60,031 nt of DNA from Paenibacillus tritici. GTDB lineage: Bacteria; Bacillota; Bacilli; Paenibacillales; Paenibacillaceae. A program made the position numbers and the translations under genes. Below the pieces are notes generated by a model. That model did no database searches, was not told where the DNA came from, and was given only the letters and a program-made list of their open reading frames with translations. This document shows, in pieces, positions 8,581 through 16,268 of the stretch. The stretch is taken from positions 1 to 60,031 of the forward strand of contig NZ_JABMKX010000029.1 in the NCBI RefSeq assembly GCF_013204885.1, written 5' to 3'. Positions within the stretch are counted from its first letter, which is position 1. Every line of letters begins with the position of its first letter.

Positions 8581-8737
8581 TTCGAGAAGATCATAGGCCG
8601 TTGCCGCCCCCTTGGATAGGTACATCTGCGGTGTTCAGCGTACAGCTCCCCCTGCCCATGGGGGACAAAACTCAGCCGGGCATCCAGATTCCCTGCAGTT
8701 ATTACTCCTTGTGACGGTGAATGGCGTTCGGGGATTA

Positions 8738-8915
8738 GTTGGATTTTCTCCACTTCCTAAGTCCTCACGGATAGCCTTACCGATTTTAGTTGGATTTTCT
8801 CCACCTAATTTTTCCTCTTCCCTCGCTTTTCTCCGATCCGGGTGGCAGCAAGTGCTGTTTCTCCAACTAATCTACCGTATACAGAGATTTCTGCGTTATT
8901 AGATGCCGTTTTTCC
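8738..8915. repeat. 51-bp intergenic repeat array, family 3 (about 3-4 copies, degenerate)
   Basis: GTTGGATTTTCTCCAC begins at 8738 and 8789, exactly 51 bp apart. Two further pyrimidine-rich copies at about 8857 (GTTTCTCCAACTAAT) and 8908 (GTTTTTCCACTTAG) are also 51 bp apart. The core TTTTTCCACTTAAT is shared with the array at 24378-24565. No gene is supported here. Confidence 0.65.
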
Positions 8916-9016
8916 ACTTAGCTGCCCTCTGCCCTTCTCTTCTATACGGTTGGGCCAAACAGAAAGGGTCTGCTGCGGAGAGGACATTGGCACAATCTGC
9001 GCTACTTCAAGCAACA

Positions 9017-9042
9017 CAAAAACCGCCTGAAATCAGACGGTT
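9017..9042 (-). terminator. Rho-independent terminator of the MarR gene
   Basis: On the minus strand AACCGTCTGA and TCAGGCGGTT form a near-perfect hairpin followed by TTTTT, 22 bp beyond the stop codon of the 9064-9564 gene. Confidence 0.85.
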
Positions 9043-9063
9043 AACAAATGTGAAATTCACGGC

Positions 9064-9564
9064 TCATTCGGACGGATTCCCCATCATCCGCGGCCGCACT
9101 TCGTTAACGGCTTCCAGCAGTCGGCCGCAGGTGGAGATCAGCTGATCAATCTCCTCGCCCCCCACCTTATCAATAATCTCGGACAGCACATCCGAGTAGC
9201 GGTCCATTCTGCTGCCGAATACCGCCTGGCCTTTGGCCGACAGGCAGATATAGATGACCCTGCGGTCGGTTTCGGACATTATACGTTCAATGTAGCCCTT
9301 CTCTTCCAGCGTGCTGACCATTTGTGAAGCGGTCGGCCGGCTGACCTGCATCAGCTCACTTAACCGGGAGACCATCAGGCCGCGGCACGGTCCTCCCTGT
9401 TCCTGTTCATCCGCCTCCTGTTGCTTCATGGCTGCATGAATGACAAACATCGTGACGAATTCTCCATGCGGGATAGAGTCCATGCCCTGCTGACGGGGGC
9501 TTAGGCGTTTTATATTTTCCAGTGTGATAAGCAGCTGCCTCTCCCGGCTGTCCTGAATACTCAT
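9064..9564 (-). CDS. MarR-family transcriptional regulator
   Basis: The 166-residue protein has the MarR winged helix: the recognition helix region LMQVSRPTASQMVSTLEEKGYI and the wing IERIMSETDRRVIYICLSAKG. It should dimerise through its N- and C-terminal helices and repress a promoter until a drug or phenolic ligand binds. It is divergent from the DHA2 exporter (start 9771), so it most likely controls that gene and itself from the shared 206-bp region, which holds inverted repeats at 9587-9603 and 9693-9707. An insertion rich in Glu and Gln (EADEQEQGG) precedes the HTH. Ligand unknown. Confidence 0.93.
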   Translation of the reverse strand: MSIQDSRERQLLITLENIKRLSPRQQGMDSIPHGEFVTMFVIHAAMKQQEADEQEQGGPCRGLMVSRLSELMQVSRPTASQMVSTLEEKGYIERIMSETDRRVIYICLSAKGQAVFGSRMDRYSDVLSEIIDKVGGEEIDQLISTCGRLLEAVNEVRPRMMGNPSE

Positions 9565-9655
9565 AAGACACCTCCGATCTATATCATTAGATTACTTACC
9601 TAACATGTGAAAATCAATACAAACCGCGATTCTCCGCTGACAAAAAATAAAAATA

Positions 9656-9707
9656 TTGTGATGTTCAAAATATTTGTGTATTATACATAAAAGGTAGTTT
9701 GGCTACC
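9656..9707 (+). promoter_or_regulatory. Promoter and inverted-repeat operator of the DHA2 exporter gene
   Basis: TTGTGA (9656-9661) and TATTAT (9679-9684) are 17 bp apart. Nine bases downstream GGTAG-N5-CTACC (9693-9707) forms an inverted repeat at the expected transcript start, a usual position for a MarR-family roadblock operator. A second TTAG-N9-CTAA element lies at 9587-9603 near the regulator start. Confidence 0.6.
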
Positions 9708-9770
9708 TAATTAGAATATCATACTATGCCAAACTATAATACGTACAGGATCAAAGGAGAATACCCTGCC

Positions 9771-11405
9771 ATGGAGCATCTCACGCAAAAAAAGAAAGTA
9801 ACCATTATGGTCGCCTTAATGGCGGCGATGTTCTTCGCGGCGATCAATCAGACGATTGTCAGCACCGCGATGCCCCGGATTATTGCCATTCTGGGCGGAA
9901 TTGAGCATTACACCTGGGTAATCACCATCTATATGCTGACCTCCACCATTGCGACGGTGCTGGTCGGTAAGTTATCCGATATCTACGGCCGCAAGCCCTT
10001 CCTGCTCGGCGGGATCGTTATTTTCATCATCGGGGCCTTCCTGTCGGGCTTGTCCGACAACATCTACCAGATGATCACCTACCGCGGGATACAGGGCGTC
10101 GGCGGCGGGATTCTGATGTCGGCCACCGTCACTGCCGTAGGTGACCTGTTCGCTCCCCGGGAAAGGGCGAAGTGGACGGGAATTATGATGGCCATCTTCG
10201 GATTCTCCAGCGTAATCGGGCCTACCCTGGGCGGATTCATGGTCGATCATATGAATTGGCGCTGGATCTTCTGGATCTTCCTGCCGCTCGGTATTGTAGC
10301 GTTCGTTATGATCTTGAGAATGTTCCCGAAAAGCACGCGCGCCGCTTCCGAAACGATTGACTATGCGGGTTCCATCTTCCTGTCCCTCAGCATCGTCGCC
10401 CTGCTGCTCGGCTTCTCCTGGGCAGGCACCAAATATGCCTGGAGTTCACCGGAGATTCTCGGACTGTTCGCGGCAGCCCTTATTGGCGCAGTCATTCTGA
10501 TATGGATAGAGCGCAAAGCCAAGAGCCCGGTGCTGCCGCTCTCCCTGTTCAAGAATTCGATTGTCACCATCTCGATGATTATCGGGTTCCTGATGAATGC
10601 GGGCATGATGGGCGCCATGATCTATCTGCCGTTCTTCGTGCAGGGGGTTGAGGGCGTGTCGCCGACCAACTCCGGCTTCATCAACATGCCGATGTCGCTG
10701 ATGATGATTGTGCTCAGCACACTGGCCGGCCGCTGGATCTCCAAATCCGGCAAATACAAGCGTTATGCCATGATCGGTATGCCGTTCATGGTCGCCGCCA
10801 TGATTATGATGGCCTTCATGAACAGCATCGTCATGGCTGTAGCCAGCATGGTTGTGTTCGGGATCGGCCTCGGGCTGGCCATGCCGGTATTCACGCTGAC
10901 CGTACAGAACGCCGTGGTTCCGCAGATGCTGGGCGTGGCTACCGCTACCAACACCCTGTTCCGCAACCTTGGCGGAACCATCGGGATTGCCGTTATGGGT
11001 ACCGTGATGAACACCACACTTACGCATAAGCTGGAATCTGCGGTGGCCTCAGGCCAAGGCCCTGACCTGTCCAAGCTTGATCCTGAAGCCGGTAAGCAGC
11101 TTACAGCCTTCATGAACCCGCAGCTGCTGCTCGACCAGCCTAAGCTGAAGGAGCTGCATACCTCACTGCCGGAGCAGATCCGGCCGCTCTTCAATCAATT
11201 GATTGAGATGGTGCGCGGAGCGCTGAGCGACTCCCTGACGGTAGTGTTCCTGAGCGGTACTGCGCTGCTCGTTATTGCAGCCGTGCTTGTTCTGTTCCTG
11301 AAGGAGATTCCGCTGCGTTCCAGCGAATCCAAGACAGTAGCTGCTGCGGAAGAAGCCGGTGCAGGAAGCAAGCTGCGGAAGAAGACTGCGCCTGCCGGGC
11401 GTTAA
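9771..11405 (+). CDS. DHA2-family MFS multidrug exporter (14 TM)
   Basis: Starting at 9771 (AAAGGAG 11 bp upstream), the 544-residue protein has the 14-helix pattern of the EmrB/QacA group, which expels drugs by proton antiport. Landmarks are the first helix with FFAAINQTIVSTAMPRI, motif A GKLSDIYGRKP between helices 2 and 3, and motif C-like GFSSVIGPTLGG in helix 5. A cytoplasmic Ala/Lys-rich tail ends the protein. An upstream in-frame ATG at 9726 has no binding site. The divergent MarR gene is the probable repressor. The gene ends at a terminator shared with the next, convergent MarR gene. Substrate not predictable. Confidence 0.93.
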   Translation: MEHLTQKKKVTIMVALMAAMFFAAINQTIVSTAMPRIIAILGGIEHYTWVITIYMLTSTIATVLVGKLSDIYGRKPFLLGGIVIFIIGAFLSGLSDNIYQMITYRGIQGVGGGILMSATVTAVGDLFAPRERAKWTGIMMAIFGFSSVIGPTLGGFMVDHMNWRWIFWIFLPLGIVAFVMILRMFPKSTRAASETIDYAGSIFLSLSIVALLLGFSWAGTKYAWSSPEILGLFAAALIGAVILIWIERKAKSPVLPLSLFKNSIVTISMIIGFLMNAGMMGAMIYLPFFVQGVEGVSPTNSGFINMPMSLMMIVLSTLAGRWISKSGKYKRYAMIGMPFMVAAMIMMAFMNSIVMAVASMVVFGIGLGLAMPVFTLTVQNAVVPQMLGVATATNTLFRNLGGTIGIAVMGTVMNTTLTHKLESAVASGQGPDLSKLDPEAGKQLTAFMNPQLLLDQPKLKELHTSLPEQIRPLFNQLIEMVRGALSDSLTVVFLSGTALLVIAAVLVLFLKEIPLRSSESKTVAAAEEAGAGSKLRKKTAPAGR

Positions 11406-11435
11406 CAGATTCACAAGCTAATCCTTATAAACAAC

Positions 11436-11483
11436 AAAGAGATGTCCCGGAACAGCTTCAAGCTGCGGGACATCTCTTTTAGT
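11436..11483. terminator. Bidirectional rho-independent terminator
   Basis: AGAGATGTCCCG and CGGGACATCTCT form a 12-bp perfect stem with T and A runs on its flanks, between the convergent exporter and MarR genes. Confidence 0.93.
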
Positions 11484-11504
11484 ATAAATGCTTAAAACTA
11501 CTGT

Positions 11505-11972
11505 TCAGTTATCATTCTGCTCGCTGTTCAACTGCTCGAAATATTCGTACACCCCGTTCAGCAGCTCGCTTAAGGTCTCGCTCCGTTCTTTGCCGAGATG
11601 ATCAATCATCCCCCGGAAGGTCTCCCGGGATTTCGCCACCGCCATATCCGCAAGATGCGCTCCCTTGTCCGTTAGCGTAATGTCGCTGATTCTGCGGTCC
11701 TGGCTATCCGGCGTGCGGACAGCGTACCCTTGGGCAATCAGGCTGTTCACCATCTGCGTGACCGTGGGAGAAGTCACCTTGAGGAGCTTGCTGATATCGG
11801 ACACCGTCCGCCCCTTGCCCCCTTCCTGCTCCATGCCCTTCTTGATCGAGACCAGCACACGGATTTCACTCGGCTTCAGCCCCCAGAGCGTCGTCTTGCG
11901 CCAATTCATCCGGGCAAACTGCTGAAAGGCCTCCATTAAATCATCAATATGTTCATATTTATCTTCGTTCAT
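11505..11972 (-). CDS. MarR-family transcriptional regulator
   Basis: This 155-residue winged-helix protein shows the HTH (ISKLLKVTSPTVTQMVNSL) and the wing with PDSQDRRISDITLTDKG. The N-terminal helix LMEAFQQFARMNWRKT and the C-terminal helices would form the dimer. It lies 82 bp downstream of another MarR gene on the same strand, so the two may be co-transcribed. A GGGGTG site lies before the ATG. No effector gene is adjacent on its own strand; the convergent neighbour is the DHA2 exporter. Regulated genes unknown. Confidence 0.92.
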   Translation of the reverse strand: MNEDKYEHIDDLMEAFQQFARMNWRKTTLWGLKPSEIRVLVSIKKGMEQEGGKGRTVSDISKLLKVTSPTVTQMVNSLIAQGYAVRTPDSQDRRISDITLTDKGAHLADMAVAKSRETFRGMIDHLGKERSETLSELLNGVYEYFEQLNSEQNDN

Positions 11973-12054
11973 CGGTACACCCCATAAGCTTTATTGACAT
12001 AAGTATAGCCCAAAACAGCCCCAACCCTCCACTCAGGAGACGGCTCCGCCCTAT

Positions 12055-12489
12055 CTAATCCTCTTCCAGAAAAGTCGCATTGAATTTGCGCAGCAGCTCG
12101 CCGAAGGAATCCCCCTCTTCATCCGACCAGTTCATCAGCAGCTTGCCCATAATTTCCTGCCGTACCTGCCGGTTCTCGTCCAGAATCTCCCCGCCAAGCT
12201 CTGTAATCTGCAGCAAATAAGCCCGGCCGTCCTCAGGGTCCGGTATCCGGGTGATATACCCCTTGTTCTCCAGCGCGGCAGCTTGTCTGCTGACAGTCGA
12301 TATATCCAGCTGGAATTCATCGGAGATGACCTTTACCCCTGCGGTTCCGTTATTAAAAGCAATCTGATGCAGCAGCAGATAGGCCGCACGGTCGAGATTG
12401 CCGATTTTTTTGTACGTGGTAAGCGAAGTCAGACGGCGGACAAGAACCGCCATTTCCAGCTCTATCGTCTCAATTGAACGTTTCTCCAT
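12055..12489 (-). CDS. MarR-family transcriptional regulator
   Basis: The 144-residue protein carries a MarR winged helix: ISDEFQLDISTVSRQAAALENKGYI followed in the wing by PDPEDGRAYLLQITELG. It is divergent from the CBS-domain gene, and the 121-bp gap contains a perfect 17-bp palindrome lying on that gene's -10 box. The simplest reading is that this protein represses the CBS gene and possibly itself. Its C-terminus ends in acidic residues (FLEED). It is followed on the same strand by a second MarR gene. Ligand unknown. Confidence 0.92.
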   Translation of the reverse strand: MEKRSIETIELEMAVLVRRLTSLTTYKKIGNLDRAAYLLLHQIAFNNGTAGVKVISDEFQLDISTVSRQAAALENKGYITRIPDPEDGRAYLLQITELGGEILDENRQVRQEIMGKLLMNWSDEEGDSFGELLRKFNATFLEED

Positions 12490-12516
12490 GCAGTCCCATC
12501 CCCTTCTCTTTCTTCA

Positions 12517-12550
12517 TTGACATCAATCACTCCACTTGTATAATACAAGT
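12517..12550 (+). promoter_or_regulatory. Promoter with palindromic operator of the CBS gene
   Basis: TTGACA (12517-12522) and TATAAT (12539-12544) are 16 bp apart. The perfect palindrome ACTTGTATAATACAAGT (12534-12550, 8-bp arms around one base) overlaps the -10 box completely. Such placement would block RNA polymerase when the divergent MarR protein is bound. Confidence 0.85.
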
Positions 12551-12610
12551 ATATACTTTCATTATGCAACTTATTTGTGCATGAGATACTTTTCAGGGGG
12601 AACCTATACT

Positions 12611-13066
12611 ATGAAAGCCCATGAGTTCATGATCCGCCAGGTCTACAAGGTCAAGCAGGAAGACACGGTACGGACTTTTATCGAGAAATGTATTGCTCAC
12701 CGGATCAGCGGCATGCCTGTAGTCAATGACCGGAACGAGATTGTCGCCTATTTGAGTGACGGAGATATTATGCGCTATATCGGCAGGCATGAGGATCTGA
12801 TTGTGGATTCTTTTTTCCAGATCAACGTGTTTGTCGGGGATAATGATGAGTTCGAGGAACGGACGCGCAAGCTGCTGAGCCTGAACGTCATGGCCATCGC
12901 CAAGAAGAAGGTAATCACCGTACATTCGGAGGAAGATATTGAGCGGGTCGCAACCATTCTCGGCAAAAAGCAGATCAAAAAAGTTCCCGTGGAGCGGAAC
13001 CGTGTGCTGGTCGGCATTATCAGCCGCGGCGATGTCATCCGCCATTCCTTCAAGGCGCTGCTCTAG
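12611..13066 (+). CDS. Tandem CBS-domain protein
   Basis: Starting at 12611 (AGGGGG 10 bp upstream) the protein has 151 residues and is made of two CBS motifs: the first about 8-60, ending in EIVAYLSDGDIMRYI, and the second about 90-150, ending in RVLVGIISRGDVIRH. Paired CBS domains bind adenosine nucleotides and act as energy or ligand sensors. No enzyme or transporter domain is attached, so it must act on a partner protein. It is cytoplasmic. The near-consensus promoter is overlaid by a palindrome, which points to tight repression by the divergent MarR regulator. Partner and physiological role unknown. Confidence 0.9.
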   Translation: MKAHEFMIRQVYKVKQEDTVRTFIEKCIAHRISGMPVVNDRNEIVAYLSDGDIMRYIGRHEDLIVDSFFQINVFVGDNDEFEERTRKLLSLNVMAIAKKKVITVHSEEDIERVATILGKKQIKKVPVERNRVLVGIISRGDVIRHSFKALL

Positions 13067-13287
13067 CCCAGGCCCCGCCTGCGGGACAGCTTTAGCAGCT
13101 CTAGCAGCTTTAGCAGCGCTGCCCGCTGCTGCGGCTGAAGCGTCTCCGCCACCGCATGAACACCACCCTTATATCCTCACCCGCCTCTCTCCTTAGGCCA
13201 GTTGCGGCACCTTGCTTTTTGTGTCATTGTTGAAGCAGCTGTAGTCTGCTCAGCAGGTGAAGTATATTCATAAGGAGAGAACCGTCT

Positions 13288-14493
13288 GTGCTGCTTATTC
13301 ATGAAGTTATTGCCAATCCCAAAGCCAGGGAAATCTATCTCACCATAAGAAAACACGGTACCGTCTCCAAACAAAGTCTGCTGGACGAAAGCGGACTGAC
13401 CATAAGCACGTTAACACGAATACTGGACGAACTGCTGTCTATGGAGCTGCTGATTGATGTCGGCTTCGGCGAATCTACCGGGGGCCGCCGTCCTATCCTC
13501 TATGAGACCAACCCGGCCTATGCCTATCTGCTGGGGCTGGAGATCTCCCGGACCCGCGCTAAGCTGTTATTGATGGACTTTCATCTGCAGCTGCTGGGCG
13601 AATATACCTGGAATATGGATGCCGGGCTTACCCCGGAGCATCTGATGGAATCCCTTCAGGAAGAGGCGCAGCGCATGCTGGCCTCAGTCTCCCTTGACTT
13701 TAGCCGGGTCGCCGGACTTGGCATTGGTGCCGTCGGTCCGCTGGACCGCAGAGCCGGAGTGATTCTGAATCCGGCGCGGTTCGCGGCCCCGGGCTGGTCG
13801 CAGGTACCTATTAAGGAGGAGCTGGAACAGCGGCTGGGTGTGCCGGTATATCTGGATAATGGAGCCAACACGGCCCTGCTCGGCGAATATTGGGCCAGCA
13901 GCAACCGGATGCAGCATCATCTGCTCTACCTCCATGCCGGAATCGGCCTGCGCTCCGCCATCATGAATGATGGACGGCTGCTCTATGGCATGATTGATAC
14001 CGAGGGAGCTGTCGGGCAGATGATCATTGAAGGCTCCGGTCTGCCGCCGCATATTCCCGGCGGCAACGCCGGGGCATGGGAGAGCTACGTGTCCGTCCAG
14101 ACCCTGGAGAGACAGGCGCGCGATGCGTGGCGGCTGGGCAGCAGCGGGCTGCTCCACGGCCTGGCAGAGAGTGCGGAGCAGCTGGAGTTCGCTCATTTGA
14201 TAGAAGCGCTCCAGGCCCGCGACCCTGTGGTGGTCCGGTTATTCAATGAGATGGCCGTCTACTGCGGTATCGGGCTGGCGAATCTGATCAATATCCTTCA
14301 CCCCGAGGAGGTCATCCTCGGCGGCCCGCTGTTCCTCGCGGCAGAGGATTTCTATCAGGAGGCGACCCGGATCGCCCTTGAGCGGACCTATTACCGCGAG
14401 CAGTATAATGTCCGCTTCACCCGCAGCAGACTGCGTGAACGCTCCGTGGCAGCGGGTGCTTGCGCTATGGTGCTGCAGGAGCTGACGAATTAG
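13288..14493 (+). CDS. ROK-family transcriptional regulator
   Basis: A GTG start with AAGGAGAG 8 bp upstream gives 401 residues. Residues 15-60 form a winged helix (TVSKQSLLDESGLTISTLTR), and 75-400 a ROK sugar-kinase fold (LGIGAVGPLDRRAGVILN; GIGLANLINILHPEEVILGG). Two features suggest a non-catalytic sugar sensor: the kinase NDAN motif reads DNGAN (190-194), replacing the catalytic Asp by Gly, and the zinc-binding CxCGxxGCxE motif is replaced by HIPGGNAGAWE (255-265) with no cysteines. It resembles XylR/NagC-type repressors. No sugar gene adjoins it; the gene stands alone with its own terminator. Target and inducer unknown. Confidence 0.9.
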   Translation: MLLIHEVIANPKAREIYLTIRKHGTVSKQSLLDESGLTISTLTRILDELLSMELLIDVGFGESTGGRRPILYETNPAYAYLLGLEISRTRAKLLLMDFHLQLLGEYTWNMDAGLTPEHLMESLQEEAQRMLASVSLDFSRVAGLGIGAVGPLDRRAGVILNPARFAAPGWSQVPIKEELEQRLGVPVYLDNGANTALLGEYWASSNRMQHHLLYLHAGIGLRSAIMNDGRLLYGMIDTEGAVGQMIIEGSGLPPHIPGGNAGAWESYVSVQTLERQARDAWRLGSSGLLHGLAESAEQLEFAHLIEALQARDPVVVRLFNEMAVYCGIGLANLINILHPEEVILGGPLFLAAEDFYQEATRIALERTYYREQYNVRFTRSRLRERSVAAGACAMVLQELTN

Positions 14494-14495
14494 GG

Positions 14496-14547
14496 AACAG
14501 GGGCTGACCCGATAGCCGTGAGAAGGCTTGGGTCAGCCCCTGTTGTT
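14496..14547 (+). terminator. Rho-independent terminator of the ROK gene
   Basis: AACAGGGGCTGACCC (14496-14510) pairs perfectly with GGGTCAGCCCCTGTT (14530-14544), three bases after the stop codon. Confidence 0.88.
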
Positions 14548-14651
14548 ATTTCCGCAGGAGTGACTTAATTCGTTTCCGCCTAATCCTTATAAAGATAGAA
14601 TGATCCAGTCCGCATACAAATAAATGTGTAATCTGGAAGGAGAACGAATGT

Positions 14652-15464
14652 GTGACTACCAAGAGTAACCTGTTAGCTGTTTGGATAATGTTTGGTGTAT
14701 TCCTATTGCTGTTTATCCTGAATTTCGGCATCCACAGTGACAATCCTATGCCAACAGCCAGAATGTGGCTTCTGCTCGGCGTGTGGGCATTCCTCATCAG
14801 TTTGGTATTGCTTATTAAGAACAAGCTGCCCCTGAAGCGGCAGATCCTGATCTCTCTACTGTTAGCCCTTGCTGTCGCTGCGGCCTATATTAACCTATCT
14901 CTTTTCTCCATGATAGAAGTAAGCATCATCACTCTATTTGCATCGCTGGCTGTGTTTAGTACTTTCAACAGATATAACAGCTTAAAGCTTGTCTTCTTGA
15001 ATACTGCAAGTAAGAAATCAGTAGCAGTGAGTCTGCTCACCGGTATTGCGGTAGGCGTCCTTCTGGGGATCATCAACTTAATGCTGAGCGGCAGCAGCCT
15101 GGACGGTTACAGCATCAGGCTGGCCTATTTCAAAGTCGCACTCAGTCCGGCCATTTATGAAGAAATCGCTTTGCGCGCCTTGTTCTATGCCCTCTGCCTC
15201 TCTATGCTACACGGCAAAATCGAAACCAGAGCCCAGAAATTCACTGTCTGGTTCATGATGATTATCCCGCATGTGCTAGTACATACTCCGGACAGCTTCA
15301 TTAATGGGGGCATTATTCCAGGGATCGTCACTATACTTATGTATGTCATATTGTTCGGTCTGCCCTTTGCTGTGCTGCAAAGGAAGCGGGATCTGACCTC
15401 CGCTATGCTCGCCCACGGGATTGTGGACGTCATCCGGTTCTGCTTCATGGGTCTTCCATACTAG
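14652..15464 (+). CDS. CPBP-family intramembrane metalloprotease
   Basis: A GTG start 9 bp after GGAAGGAG gives a 270-residue, highly hydrophobic protein with about eight membrane helices. The conserved CPBP (Abi/CAAX protease) residues are present: Glu170-Glu171 and Arg175 in YEEIALR, His207 or His211 in PHVLVH, and His255 in LAHGIVDV. Family members cleave prenylated or other peptides inside the membrane and in Firmicutes are often tied to bacteriocin immunity or peptide processing, but no bacteriocin gene is seen here. It stands alone between two terminators. Specific role unknown. Confidence 0.87.
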   Translation: MTTKSNLLAVWIMFGVFLLLFILNFGIHSDNPMPTARMWLLLGVWAFLISLVLLIKNKLPLKRQILISLLLALAVAAAYINLSLFSMIEVSIITLFASLAVFSTFNRYNSLKLVFLNTASKKSVAVSLLTGIAVGVLLGIINLMLSGSSLDGYSIRLAYFKVALSPAIYEEIALRALFYALCLSMLHGKIETRAQKFTVWFMMIIPHVLVHTPDSFINGGIIPGIVTILMYVILFGLPFAVLQRKRDLTSAMLAHGIVDVIRFCFMGLPY

Positions 15465-15498
15465 TGTGGGTCAGGGATCTTACCGAAGCAACAAATAC

Positions 15499-15536
15499 AA
15501 GGCAGCCGCTTCCCGGTAAGGGATAACTGCTGCCTT
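15499..15536 (+). terminator. Probable terminator of the CPBP gene
   Basis: AAGGCAGC (15499-15506) pairs with GCTGCCTT (15529-15536); the following T content is modest. It also separates the gene from the convergent pseudogene. Confidence 0.5.
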
Positions 15537-15553
15537 GCTGTTGTTTAAGGGAC

Positions 15554-16259
15554 TTAGCCCCGGAGCATAGGTGCCGAAGATAATCCGAAGCGGACAAAGG
15601 CATAGCGGTCCTGATAGACATGGTCTCCGGCTCCAGGTCTTTGTTGGTCCAGCCGGGCTTATCCTTGAAGCTGCCCGGACCTACCTTGTAGACCTCACCT
15701 TGAATATGATGATGCGGCCGAGCAGATTGCGGCAGCTGCCGGTCAGTTCCAGCCGTATCCGGTTCTCTCCTGCATGCAGCAGCCCGAAATACCTGCGGTA
15801 TACGGCTCTTCCGAATTCCAGCTCGAAGGACCACGGCAGCCTGCTTCTGGCGAACTGCGGCTCATCCGTGAAGATGCCCGGCAGGGCCATCTCCACCGGA
15901 TAACGGAACGGCGGCTTCTCCCAGGCGAGCATCTTCTGCTGATAGGCAATGCCTTTGGCCGGAACCTCACCGTCCGCGAAGCCGCTGGGCCAGCCGTTCT
16001 CATCATAGAACCAGGCGTTCATGCCCAGCTCCCGGCTCTTCACAATCGAGAGGCGGATCGCCTCCATCCAGGCTTAGCCCATATACGGGGTCTGTAGTCC
16101 GCTGCGGGCGTGCATGAAGAACCCGCCGATCCCGGCTGCATGCATCTCTTCGATCTGCCGCTTCAGCTCGGCCGGCTCCAGCTTGTCATTCCAGGACCAG
16201 AGCGGTGCAGACCGGTATTCTGCCGCAGGATTGGCCAGCTTCTCCCACAGCTTGCTCAA
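15554..16259 (-). pseudogene. Decayed large glycosyl hydrolase (GH106/PF17132-like)
   Basis: The minus strand opens with a recognisable start: NPAAEYRSAPLWSWNDKLEP and GIGGFFMHARSGLQTPYMG, typical of large intracellular glycosidases often labelled alpha-L-rhamnosidase-like. A TAA stop then interrupts the frame right after PYMG (about 16076), and the frame resumes with AWMEAIRLS and AWFYDENGWPSGFADGE. The middle is missing: the sequence jumps to GIFTDEPQF, then to the C-terminal block RIRLELTGSCRNLLG. Two frameshifts follow (HHHIQGEVYKVGPGSFKDK, then RYAFVRFGLSSAP before a stop at 15554). Intact homologues are several times longer. It lies 10 bp after the GH130 gene, so it was once the last gene of cassette A. 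Confidence 0.85.
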
Positions 16260-16268
16260 CGCCCGTCC

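Noticed and set aside
8565..8753. 62-residue minus-strand ORF
   Set aside because: Runs through repeat sequence and the upstream region of the GH27 remnant; no ribosome site.
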